Of a DNA stretch of 64,000 nucleotides, positions 45,252-55,100 are shown one piece after another. How positions within the stretch are numbered: position 1 is the stretch's first letter; each line of letters begins with the position of its first letter. A program made the position numbers and the translations under genes. A model generated the notes under the pieces. That model was not told the origin of the DNA. It did not search any database and was given only the letters and a program-made list of their open reading frames with translations. Where the stretch lies: positions 1-64,000 of the forward strand of contig USLU01000003.1 of NCBI GenBank assembly GCA_900555635.1. The letters are read 5' to 3'. Source of the DNA: an uncultured Bacteroides sp. Lineage in GTDB: Bacteria > Bacteroidota > Bacteroidia > Bacteroidales > Bacteroidaceae.

Positions 45252-47252
45252 ATGAAACACATAATGAAAAAACTTTTGCCGGTTCTAATGGCTATAGCAC
45301 CTTTATCTCTTTCTGCACAAAATGTGTATGAACTGAAAGACCCTAGTGGTAAGGTACAAGTGAATGTGAGTGTTACTGACAAAGATCTCAGTTACTCAGT
45401 ACTTCATGAAGGAGATTTGATGATCGATAAATCTCCTGTATCTATGAAGTTGACAGATGGAACAGCTTTTGGTATCGATCCTAAAGTGAAGAAGATAAGT
45501 CGTCGTTCTGTAAAAGATACTATCTATCCACCTATTTACAAGAAGAAATCCATAGACAATCAGTATAACGAATTGACTATTGATTTCCGGGGAGGATACA
45601 GTCTTGTATTCAGAGCTTACGAAGACGGTGCCGCCTATCGTTTTGTCTCAAACCTGAAGAAGCCTTTCATGGTAGAGAGCGAACAGGCTACTTTCTGTTT
45701 TCCTGACGACCCGAAGGTATATGTAGCTTCTCCGAAAGGCAGAATGAATGAGGGAAAGAAAGATCCATTTTACAGTTCATTCCAGAATACATACGTTCAA
45801 ACAAGCTTGTCTGCATGGGATAAAGAGGAAATCGCTTTCTTGCCGGTTTTGGCAGCAGGCAAGAATCAGAAGAAGATTTGCATCACAGAAGCCGATCTGT
45901 TGAATTATCCGGGCATGTATGTGAAGAGTGGTGCTGGAAAAGTTTCATTCGAAGGTGTATTTGCTGGTTATCCCAAGAAGATAGTCGATGAAGTACGGGG
46001 GCTTAAAGGTGTGGTGAAAGAACGTGAACCTTTTATAGCTAAAGTAGCCGGTACTACTGCATTTCCCTGGCGTGTAATGGTTATTTCGAAAAACGATGCC
46101 GACCTGTTGTGTAACGATATGGTGTATAAACTTGCTACACCTGCTCAATTTACCGATTTCTCCTGGATAAAACCCGGTAAGGTAGCTTGGGATTGGTGGA
46201 ATGATTGGAACATCTATAACGTAGATTTCAAAGCAGGAATCAATAATGAAACCTATAAATATTATATTGATTTCGCTTCTAAGTTTGGTATAGAATATGT
46301 GATTTTAGACGAAGGATGGGCAGTGCCCGGTAAAGCCGATCTGTTTGAAGTAATACCTGAAATAGATTTGAAAGAGCTGATTGGTTATGCCAAAAGTAAA
46401 AATGTCGATTTGATTTTGTGGGCAGGTTACCGTGCTTTTGAGAAAGACATGGATAACGTTTGCAAGCATTATGCGGCAATGGGAATTAAAGGTTTCAAGA
46501 TTGATTTTATGGACCGCGATGACCAATTGGTAGTTGACTTCAATCGCAAAGCTGCCGAGGTGGGAGCTAAATACAAACTATTGATAGACTTACACGGCAC
46601 ATTTAAGCCTACCGGATTGCAGCGTACCTATCCCAATACCATCAATTTTGAGGGAGTACATGGGCTGGAAGAACTGAAGTGGGCCGAACCGGGAACCGAT
46701 CAGGTGGTTTACGATGTTACAGTACCTTTTATTCGTATGGTGGCAGGTCCGTTAGATTATACACAAGGTGCGATGAATAACGTTATCATGAAAAACTTCC
46801 ATGCAGTGTATACTGAACCAATGAGTCAAGGTACACGTTGCCGCCAGTTGGCACTATACACAATCTTCGATTCTCCTATTAACATGTTATGCGATGCTCC
46901 CACTAATTATATGAAAGAGGAAGAATGTACAAAGTTTATAGCGGCTATCCCAACCGTGTGGGACAAGACTCTTCCCATTAATGGTAAAGTAGGCGAATAC
47001 ATTGTCATGGCACGCCAGAAAGGTGATACCTGGTATGTAGGTGGTTTAACAGACTGGAACCAACGTGATGTAGAGGTTGACTTATCATTCTTGGGTGAAG
47101 GTCAATTTCATGCCGAAATCTTTAAAGACGGTATCAATGCGGATCGTGTGGGCAAGGATTATAAACGTGAAGTAGTAAGTGTGTCGGCTGATAGTAAATT
47201 GAAACTGCATCTAGCTCCCGGAGGAGGATTTGTCGTGAAGGTTACGAAATAA
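45252..47252 (+). CDS. GH97 family enzyme (SusB-like)
   Basis: This 666-residue secreted enzyme has a signal peptide ending in LSLSAQ; a second ATG at 45264 is an alternative start. The N-terminal beta-supersandwich covers about 25-290. The TIM-barrel contains KPGKVAWDWWNDWNIYNVDF, EYVILDEGWAV, GFKIDFMDRDDQ (Asp418) and NFEGVHGLEELKW (Glu467). The last 100 residues form a beta domain. GH97 contains inverting alpha-glucosidases (SusB) and retaining alpha-galactosidases. The RDDQ/EGVHGLEE pattern looks closer to the SusB-like group, but I cannot fix the sugar. A strong terminator at 47272-47319 ends locus B. Confidence 0.9.
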   Translation: MKHIMKKLLPVLMAIAPLSLSAQNVYELKDPSGKVQVNVSVTDKDLSYSVLHEGDLMIDKSPVSMKLTDGTAFGIDPKVKKISRRSVKDTIYPPIYKKKSIDNQYNELTIDFRGGYSLVFRAYEDGAAYRFVSNLKKPFMVESEQATFCFPDDPKVYVASPKGRMNEGKKDPFYSSFQNTYVQTSLSAWDKEEIAFLPVLAAGKNQKKICITEADLLNYPGMYVKSGAGKVSFEGVFAGYPKKIVDEVRGLKGVVKEREPFIAKVAGTTAFPWRVMVISKNDADLLCNDMVYKLATPAQFTDFSWIKPGKVAWDWWNDWNIYNVDFKAGINNETYKYYIDFASKFGIEYVILDEGWAVPGKADLFEVIPEIDLKELIGYAKSKNVDLILWAGYRAFEKDMDNVCKHYAAMGIKGFKIDFMDRDDQLVVDFNRKAAEVGAKYKLLIDLHGTFKPTGLQRTYPNTINFEGVHGLEELKWAEPGTDQVVYDVTVPFIRMVAGPLDYTQGAMNNVIMKNFHAVYTEPMSQGTRCRQLALYTIFDSPINMLCDAPTNYMKEEECTKFIAAIPTVWDKTLPINGKVGEYIVMARQKGDTWYVGGLTDWNQRDVEVDLSFLGEGQFHAEIFKDGINADRVGKDYKREVVSVSADSKLKLHLAPGGGFVVKVTK

Positions 47253-47271
47253 GCGGAAACAATGATAGAGG

Positions 47272-47319
47272 TTGCCTCTGATATAGGAATATATGTTTTA
47301 CTATATCAGAGGCAATTTT
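47272..47319 (+). terminator. Terminator ending locus B
   Basis: TTGCCTCTGATATA (47272-47285) and its exact reverse complement (47302-47315) form a 14-bp stem followed by TTTT. Confidence 0.88.
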
Positions 47320-47396
47320 ATTCTATTTTCATTTGGAATCTTCCCAAATTTCATCTTACTTTGTTTATCGTTGAACTTTAAACTATTAGAAACACC

Positions 47397-47534
47397 ATGG
47401 GAAAGAGCAAAAAGAAAGTAATGCACAGTCAGAGAGAAGAGCAACAAGCTAAGAAAGTATTGCTGATTATCGGAGTATCTGCTTTGATTTTAGTACTTGC
47501 CATGTTTGTAGGCTACTCCTTCCTGGCAAAATAA
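47397..47534 (+). CDS. 45-residue single-pass membrane miniprotein
   Basis: ATG 47397 opens a 45-codon frame ending at TAA 47532-47534. A basic N-terminus (GKSKKKVMHSQREEQQAKK) is followed by one hydrophobic helix (residues 21-43, LLIIGVSALILVLAMFVGYS). It lies 77 bp after the terminator and 7 bp before the CYTH gene, which suggests a shared transcript. The charge pattern predicts a single-pass protein with a cytoplasmic N-terminus. Function unknown. Confidence 0.65.
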   Translation: MGKSKKKVMHSQREEQQAKKVLLIIGVSALILVLAMFVGYSFLAK

Positions 47535-47541
47535 ACCGGAT

Positions 47542-48012
47542 ATGCCGCAAGAGATAGAACGAAAATTCCTCGTAACGGGAGATTATAAATCACAAGCATA
47601 CGCGCAGAACCACATCGTGCAAGGCTACATCAGCAGTGCACGCGGAAGGACTGTGCGTGTGCGCATTCGTGATACCAAGGGTTATCTTACTATTAAAGGA
47701 GCTGCCAATGCATCGGGAACCAGTCGTTATGAATGGGAAAAGGAAATTCCTTTGAATGAGGCAGAAGACTTGATGAAGTTATGTGAGCCGGGTATCATTG
47801 ATAAAACCCGTTATTTGGTGCGTAGCGGTAACCACACTTTTGAAGTAGATGAATTCTATGGCGAGAATGCAGGGCTGGTAGTAGCCGAAGTGGAACTGTC
47901 CGCCGAGAACGAGCCTTTTGAGAAGCCCGATTTCATAGGACAGGAAGTAACGGGCGATGTTCGTTATTATAATTCGCAACTGATGAAGTGCCCTTTTACT
48001 ACGTGGGAATAA
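47542..48012 (+). CDS. CYTH domain protein, triphosphatase-like
   Basis: This 156-residue cytoplasmic protein has the CYTH signature ExExK as EIERKF at residues 4-9. Further conserved strands follow (VRVRIRDTKGYLTIKG, TSRYEWEKEIPLNEA, KTRYLV, FEVDEFYGENAGLVVAEVEL). CYTH domains form a tunnel binding triphosphates and divalent metal; single-domain bacterial members are inorganic triphosphatases or related phosphatases. The full length is normal for the family. The gene lies 7 bp after the miniprotein gene and 31 bp before the MgtC-like gene. Confidence 0.92.
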   Translation: MPQEIERKFLVTGDYKSQAYAQNHIVQGYISSARGRTVRVRIRDTKGYLTIKGAANASGTSRYEWEKEIPLNEAEDLMKLCEPGIIDKTRYLVRSGNHTFEVDEFYGENAGLVVAEVELSAENEPFEKPDFIGQEVTGDVRYYNSQLMKCPFTTWE

Positions 48013-48043
48013 ACCAATTGGATGCCATAATTGTTAAATCATT

Positions 48044-49342
48044 ATGGAGAAACTTTACGACTATCTCCCCCGAGAGTTGGTTACATTTGTCTTAGTAACC
48101 ATTTTCTCTTTGCTTATCGGGCTTTCACAGCGGAAAATCAGCTTGAAGCGCGAAGGGGAAACTACGCTTTTCGGAACCGACCGTACATTTACTTTTATAG
48201 GTATATTGGGCTATTTGCTCTATATCCTTGATCCCGTCGATTATCGCCTTTTTATGGGCGGCGGAGCCATACTCGGGCTGTTGTTGGGCTTGAACTATTA
48301 CGTCAAACAGTCACAATTTCATGTATTTGGAGTTACGACCATTGTTATCGCATTGATAACCTATTGTATTGCACCTATCGTTGACACACAACCTTCGTGG
48401 TTCTATGTCATGGTTATTGTGACAGTACTGACACTCACCGAGTTGAAGCATACTTTTACCGAATTGGCACAGCGCATGAAGAATGACGAAATGATTACGC
48501 TAGCCAAATTCCTTGCCATCAGCGGTATCATCCTACCGATGTTGCCCAATGATAATCTTATTCCAGGAATTAACCTGACACCCTATAGTGTCTGGCTGGC
48601 AACTGTGGTTGTATCGGGCATTTCCTATCTCTCTTATCTGTTGAGGCGCTACGTTTTCCGTGAATCCGGTATCTTGGTATCGGGTATTGTGGGTGGTTTG
48701 TATAGTAGTACGGCTACCATTTCCGTACTAGCACGCAAGAGCCGTAAAGCATCTCCCCAAGATGCTCCCGAGTATGTGGCATCCATGTTGCTGGCTGTAA
48801 GTATGATGTTCCTTCGGTTCTTGATATTGATAGGCATCTTCAGTAAGGAGACGTTGCATGCCATCTATCCTTATCTGCTGATTATGTCGGCAGTATCGGC
48901 GGGAGTGGCGATGTTCCTTCACTTCAAGTATAAGCGGAAGGGTAATTCCGGTGAAGTAGAGGAGGAGGAAGACGGTAGTAATCCGTTGGAATTTAAAGTA
49001 GCGCTTATATTTGCCATGCTGTTTGTGGTATTTACTATCTTGACGCATTATACATTACAATATGCGGGTACAGGCGGACTGAATTTATTGTCTTTTATAT
49101 CAGGATTCAGTGATATTACTCCATTCATCCTGAATTTACTGCAACAAAGTACAGGCAGTGTGGCAATGCTCATTATTACTGCTTGCACCATGCAGGCCAT
49201 AGTCAGCAATATAGCAGTGAATATGTGCTATGCACTGTTCTTTGCAGGTGGCAAAAGTGCTTTGCGCTCATGGATATTGGGCGGATTCGGTTGCGTCATT
49301 GCAGTCAATATTTGTTTGTTACTATTCTTTTACTTCTTGTAA
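48044..49342 (+). CDS. MgtC/DUF4010 family membrane protein
   Basis: This 432-residue inner-membrane protein has about 12 hydrophobic segments. The N-terminal part resembles MgtC/SapB (VTIFSLLIGLSQR, GTDRTFTFIGILGYLL), and the rest the DUF4010 membrane domain (LSYLLRRYVF, GGLYSSTATISVLARKS). An acidic cytoplasmic loop EEEEDGSN lies near residue 307. The transported or sensed molecule is unknown. It follows the CYTH gene by 31 bp and probably shares its transcript. Confidence 0.88.
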   Translation: MEKLYDYLPRELVTFVLVTIFSLLIGLSQRKISLKREGETTLFGTDRTFTFIGILGYLLYILDPVDYRLFMGGGAILGLLLGLNYYVKQSQFHVFGVTTIVIALITYCIAPIVDTQPSWFYVMVIVTVLTLTELKHTFTELAQRMKNDEMITLAKFLAISGIILPMLPNDNLIPGINLTPYSVWLATVVVSGISYLSYLLRRYVFRESGILVSGIVGGLYSSTATISVLARKSRKASPQDAPEYVASMLLAVSMMFLRFLILIGIFSKETLHAIYPYLLIMSAVSAGVAMFLHFKYKRKGNSGEVEEEEDGSNPLEFKVALIFAMLFVVFTILTHYTLQYAGTGGLNLLSFISGFSDITPFILNLLQQSTGSVAMLIITACTMQAIVSNIAVNMCYALFFAGGKSALRSWILGGFGCVIAVNICLLLFFYFL

Positions 49343-49399
49343 ATCAACTACTTTTTGCTTTTTTAACTCCGAAACTATCGTAAATAGTTTAAAAGAGGC

Positions 49400-49407
49400 T
49401 ACTTTTG
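49400..49407 (+). promoter_or_regulatory. -7 box upstream of the outer-membrane beta-barrel gene
   Basis: TACTTTTG matches TAnnTTTG, 85 bp before the ATG at 49493. No convincing -33 element is visible, so the call is moderate. Confidence 0.5.
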
Positions 49408-49492
49408 CGCCATTCGTTGTGACAAATCCCGAACGAGAAACGTCTAATACCAAGATAAGAATTTTAGAATAGTCACTAAATAAAAAGACGCA

Positions 49493-52024
49493 ATGAGAAT
49501 TAAATTGATCGTGCTGCTGTGGATGCTTATGTTATCCGGGCAAGCAGTAGCGCAAAACACGGCAAACACTTCTTTTCAAGTTAAAGGAATCTTGCTTGAC
49601 TCGCTCACCCAGGAAGGTGAACCTTATGCCACTATTAAAATCGTGAAGAAAGAAGCACCTGCAAAGGCTTTGAAGATGCTGGTTACGGACATGAAAGGCC
49701 AGTTTCAGGAGAAAGTGCCGGGTACGGGTAACTTTGTAATGACCATTACTTCTGTAGGGCGTAGTAATATTGTGAAGGATTTTACAGTAAAAGCCGGTGA
49801 GAAGGTGGTGGATTTCGGTACTTTGTACATTACGGATGCTTCCAATGAATTGGGGCAGGTGGAAGTGATTGCCCAGAAACCTTTGGTGAAGGCGGATATC
49901 GACAAGATAGAATATAATGTGCAGGATGATCCTGATTCCAAAACAAATACTGTATTGGAGATGCTTCGGAAAGTTCCTTTGGTAACTGTAGACGGAGAAG
50001 ATAATATAAAGGTAAACGGCAGTAGCAGTTTTAAGGTGCACGTTAATGGAAAGCCCAACAATATGATGAGCAACAATCCGACGGAAGTACTGAAAAGTAT
50101 GCCTGCTAACAGCATCAAGCATATTGAGGTTATTACCAATCCCGGAGCTAAGTACGATGCAGAAGGTGTGGGCGGTATCTTGAACATCGTTACAGTGGGT
50201 AGCGGTTTTGAAGGATATACAGCCACCTTTAGCGGTAATGCCAGCAATACGGGCGTTGGCGCAAGTGCGTATGCCACCGTTAAGAAGAATAAATTGACCG
50301 TTACAGGCAATTACAGTGTCAATTACAACAATCGTCCCAAGAGCTATTCGAATGATATGCGCGAGAACCTGGATGATAAAGGCAATACTGTAAGCCGGGT
50401 GATGAGCGACGGTTCGAGTGATAATAGTGGTACATTCCAGCACGGTAATATCGAGGCAAGTTACGAGATCGATACGTTACGTCTGTTCACTATGTCAGTC
50501 GGTATGTATGGCGGTAACAATGATGGAGATGGTTTTTCAAATGCTTTCATGACGGATGTAGCTTCCAATGCTCAGGTATATAAGTATAATACCCGCAATA
50601 ACAACAGTAGTTCCTGGTATTCCATTCGTGGTAGTGTCGACTATCAGCGTATCTCTTCCAAAGTGAAGGACCGGATGTTTACCCTCTCTTATAAGGTTAG
50701 TACACAACCTCAGACATCGGACGGCTATACTCACTTCTCTTACGAGAAAGACGAAATGACGGACGAATGGCTTAATTTCCTACGCTTGAAGAACCTGCGG
50801 TCGGATGGAAAGCAAAACAGCGCCGAGCATACATTCCAAGCCGATTATACCACCCCGATAGCTAAGATACATACCATAGAGGCTGGTTTGAAGTACATTA
50901 TCCGTAATAATACCAGTGAAGATTGGCGTTACGAGGCTACTTCAAACGATAGCTACGAGCTGGATAAAGACCGCAGTAGTGACTATAAGCATCTGAATGA
51001 TATTCTTGCCGGTTACCTGGGTTACTCGGTCAAGGTTAAGAAACTTTCGTTGAGAGCCGGGTTGCGTTACGAACGTACCATGCAGAATGTGAAGTACATT
51101 GTAGGAAAAGGGGATGACTTTAAGGTCAACTTCAACGATTGGGTGCCTTCCGCAACGGTGGGTTACAAACTGACTGATATGTCGAATATACGTTTCGGAT
51201 ATAATATGCGTATCTGGCGTCCGGGTATCTGGTATTTGAACCCTTACGTGAATGATGTAGACCCCACAAACATCTCAATGGGTAATCCGAATCTGGAGAG
51301 TGAAAAGAGCCATGCTTTCAATTTGAGTTACAGTAACTTCACTCAGAAGTTTAATATTAATCTTTCTGCACGCTATTCATTTAATAACAGTGGCATAGAG
51401 CGGGTAACGGAATTGATTCATTCGGGTGAAAATATTCCGGGATTGGGTACCATCGCCGAGAAAGATTTGCTTTTCTCTACTTACGAAAACATTGGTCGTA
51501 GCAAAAACGGTGGTTTGAGTGCGTATATCAATTGGAATGCTTCCTCTAAAACACGTATTTACATGAACCTTAGTCTCGATTATTCTTATCTGAATAGTCC
51601 GGCGCAGGATCTGTCGAATAGTGGCTGGAGCGGTTTTGCTTACGGAGGTGTTCAGCATACTTTCCCGCTTGATATTCGTGGTAGCTTGAATCTGATGGGA
51701 GCTACTCCGTACGTTACGTTACAGGGTAAGGGTAGTAGTTTCTATGACTACAACATTAGCGTCAACCGTTCTTTCCTGAAGGAGAAAAGACTGACACTTA
51801 CTGCATTTGCGGGTAACTTCTTCAAGAAGTATATGGATAATAAAAATACGCTCGAAGGAGTGGGTTTCCGTCAGGAGAGTAATTATAAGTATTCTCGTAT
51901 GCGTTATGGCGTGAGCGTCAGCTACCGTATCGGTGAACTGAAGGCAAGCGTCAAGAAAGCTGCACGTACCATTAGTAATGATGACGTGAAGAGCGGTGGC
52001 GAAGGTGGTGGTGGCGGTGAGTAG
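49493..52024 (+). CDS. TonB-dependent outer-membrane beta-barrel protein with Gly-rich tail
   Basis: This 843-residue outer-membrane protein has a signal peptide (about 1-20, ending AVAQN). A carboxypeptidase-regulatory-like domain lies at about 27-115, a plug at about 125-240 (IEVITNPGAKYDAEGVGGILNI), and the barrel follows. It belongs to the outer_membrane beta-barrel family that usually stands alone without a SusD, and no SusD gene is nearby. The C-terminus is odd: after the last strand (YRIGELKASVKKAARTIS) comes an acidic, Gly-rich tail (DDVKSGGEGGGGGE) rather than a terminal Phe. The gene has its own -7 box and a hairpin terminator shared with the end of HTCS 2. Confidence 0.9.
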   Translation: MRIKLIVLLWMLMLSGQAVAQNTANTSFQVKGILLDSLTQEGEPYATIKIVKKEAPAKALKMLVTDMKGQFQEKVPGTGNFVMTITSVGRSNIVKDFTVKAGEKVVDFGTLYITDASNELGQVEVIAQKPLVKADIDKIEYNVQDDPDSKTNTVLEMLRKVPLVTVDGEDNIKVNGSSSFKVHVNGKPNNMMSNNPTEVLKSMPANSIKHIEVITNPGAKYDAEGVGGILNIVTVGSGFEGYTATFSGNASNTGVGASAYATVKKNKLTVTGNYSVNYNNRPKSYSNDMRENLDDKGNTVSRVMSDGSSDNSGTFQHGNIEASYEIDTLRLFTMSVGMYGGNNDGDGFSNAFMTDVASNAQVYKYNTRNNNSSSWYSIRGSVDYQRISSKVKDRMFTLSYKVSTQPQTSDGYTHFSYEKDEMTDEWLNFLRLKNLRSDGKQNSAEHTFQADYTTPIAKIHTIEAGLKYIIRNNTSEDWRYEATSNDSYELDKDRSSDYKHLNDILAGYLGYSVKVKKLSLRAGLRYERTMQNVKYIVGKGDDFKVNFNDWVPSATVGYKLTDMSNIRFGYNMRIWRPGIWYLNPYVNDVDPTNISMGNPNLESEKSHAFNLSYSNFTQKFNINLSARYSFNNSGIERVTELIHSGENIPGLGTIAEKDLLFSTYENIGRSKNGGLSAYINWNASSKTRIYMNLSLDYSYLNSPAQDLSNSGWSGFAYGGVQHTFPLDIRGSLNLMGATPYVTLQGKGSSFYDYNISVNRSFLKEKRLTLTAFAGNFFKKYMDNKNTLEGVGFRQESNYKYSRMRYGVSVSYRIGELKASVKKAARTISNDDVKSGGEGGGGGE

Positions 52025-52049
52025 TCCCCCAAGCTAGACTTATTATAAG

Positions 52050-52096
52050 AGAAGCTGTAAGAAGAGTGTGAATCCGCTTTCTTACAGCTTCTTTTA
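52050..52096 (+). terminator. Terminator after the outer-membrane barrel gene
   Basis: AGAAGCTGTAAGAA (52050-52063) pairs perfectly with 52079-52092 and is followed by a T-rich tract. HTCS 2 converges from the right (stop at 52181), so it may serve both strands. Confidence 0.85.
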
Positions 52097-52180
52097 TTTA
52101 TCAGAATGAGCTGCCTCTTTAGGGTGTCGAAGCACATTCTTATTTTGTGGGTTTAGTAGAATACATTGATATAAATATTA

Positions 52181-55100
52181 TCAATTCTTATTCATGTATT
52201 CTTTTGGAGACATACCATACTTCTCTTTAAAGGAATTGGAAAAATGCGATGGGTTTGTATATCCTACAGCGTATGCAACTTCCGATATCGTCATTTTCTT
52301 ATTCTGATCCAACAAAGACGCAGCTTGTTGCAATCGAATATTTTTAATGAAATCATGCGTTGTCAGATTAGTGAGTTCTTTCAATTTGCGATGCACATGT
52401 ACTCTACTAAGTCCGACTTCCGAGGCAAGCATCTCAACATTCAGTTCCGGATTGGCGAGATGTTTATTTATCACTTTCATAATTCTATCCATTAAAACCT
52501 CGTCATTCGATTTCATTGAAATCTTTTCTATTTTATCTTCTTGTTGTTGTGCTCCGCTGAATTTATTACGCAATAATCTCCTATTCGTTATTAAGTTGGC
52601 AACCGTCCTTTTTAGCAGTTCTGTGTTAAAAGGTTTCACGATATAGCCATCGGCCCCTGTTTCCATACCCTCCAAAGTATCTTCCATTCTCGACTTTGCA
52701 GTCAATAATATAATAGGTATATGATTTACATTCGTATTCTGCTTTAATTTATGGCACAATGTCAAGCCATCTATTTCCGGCATCATAATATCACTGATAA
52801 CCAGATCTGGCATTTCCTTCAGAATAAAATCGTATGCTTCCTTGCCGTTGCAACAGGTTGCCACTTTGTAGTCATCCGACAATTCTGCTTTCAGATAAGC
52901 CCTGATTTCTTCTTCATCTTCAACCACCAATATCCTTTGACGAGTTTTCGGCTTACTTGTCCGGCTCTTATCAATATCTTCTATCATATCTTCTTTAAGA
53001 TTAGGTAGATGTGAATGAACCACTGGGAAAGTAGCTTCCTCCATTTCATCTGCTCTTAAATGTTTAGAGCCTAATGGCATACGAATGATGAGACGGCTAC
53101 CTGAAACGTCTGTTCTATTTTCGGCACGAATAACTCCATGATGCAATTGAACTAGCAGACGAGATAAATGTAGCCCAATACCGGTTCCGAAATTTGATTT
53201 TGTCACGTCATTATCTATTTGATAGAAACGTTCGAAAATACAATCTATTTTGTCCTTATCAATGCCGATGCCGCTATCTGTAATTGTAATTTCAAAATAG
53301 TTCTGTAGGGCATCTTTGCAAGAAGGATCTTTGCCTACAGAAAGACTAACTTGTATCTCTCCACCTTCAGGCGTATATTTGAAGGCGTTGGAAAGCACAT
53401 TCATCAGAACTTTATCGAAATTATTCAGATCGACCCATACGTTTAGCTGGGGTATATCATGCTGAAAAACAAAATTGATATTCTTGTTATGTGCCATGTA
53501 TTCAAATGGCTGCATCACATCATCAATGAAACCAACGATATCGGTTTCAAGAAATTTCAAGAACATTTGCCCCTTGTCCAGCTTTCGTATATCCATCAAC
53601 TGATTAATTAGTCGGAGAATACGCTGGGCATTACGATATATCATTAAATATGTTTTATGCAGTTCTCCTCCTTTGTTCTCTTCTGCCAATAGCTTTTCCA
53701 GTGGGTTAATAATTAAAGTCATGGGCGTACGGATCTCATGGGATATATTTATGAAGAACTGTAATTTGGCTTCATTTAACTGTTCATCATGTTCGCGTTT
53801 CATAATCTCACGACGATGGCGTATACGTGACATTACATTATTTATAATTCCCCATATAAGCAATACCGCCAGTCCAACATAGAGGCAATACGCCCACCAA
53901 GTTGCATACCAGGGTGAGGCAATCAATATTTTTATAGTACGTATCTCCGAATAATTACCATGATTAATGGCACGTACATGGAAAGTATATTTACCGGGAA
54001 GTAGATTATTATATGTTACACGATTCGTTCCGGGTTCTGTTACAGACCATTGATTACTCAGCTCAACGATCTTGTATTGGTAGACTATCTGTTCCGGATT
54101 ATTATACTGTAAAGTGGAGAATGCAATACTGAATGTATTATCATTATGTGAAAGCTGAAAGATATCGGCATCTTGCACCGAAGAGTAAATTACAGGGTTT
54201 CCACCGGAAAGAGTATTTTTATGTACAGGCTGATTATATATAAAGAAATCTGTAATGCAAACCTTTAATTCTTTAGAGTCTGCATTTATCTTTTTAGGAA
54301 AGAAACTTGTTATGCCATTTACTCCACCAAAATAGATTTTACCTGCTTCGTCTTTATAATAGGCTCCATGTGTAAATTCGTTTCCTTGTAAACCATCCCC
54401 GGAATAGTAATTCACAAAAGAATTCTTTTTTACATCATATTTACTGATACCTTTATAGGTGCTGACCCAGATGTTCCCCTTTTCATCTTCGCAAATTCCA
54501 CAGATTACATTATTCGGCAATCCATTACTAGTCGTAAACATTTGCAGTTCACCTGTTGTCTTCGAGAAGCAATAGAGCCCATTTGTGGTACCTGCCCAAA
54601 TATTTCCTGCACTATCTTCCGCAAATGCATATCCAATACATCCTGTTATTAGCGTATTTGTCTGTTTATAGTTTAAGAAGCTATTTGTTTTTGGATTAAA
54701 ACAGCTCACTCCTTTATAATGTCCTAACCATACGAGCCCTTCATTGTCACAAAAAATAGAGTTTATCCAATCATTTACTAATTCATCACGTTTTAAATCA
54801 CCTTTTTCATCTTTAGACGATTCAAAGTGTTTCAATTCTTTAGACTGCAAATTATATTGATAAAAACCGGTACCAAACATTCCGAAATATAAATTCTTTT
54901 CTTGATCCTCTGCAATTGAATATATAATAGGATTATTTATTGGTTGGAAATACTCACATTTTCCCGTAGCTTTATTTAGTTTGGACAATCCTTGCCCATA
55001 AGAACCTATCCATAAATTTTGTTCAGAGTCTTCAAATATGCATATGATAGTTTTAGGAATGGAATTTTCTGAATAATCAGGACTATAATGACGCAACCGT

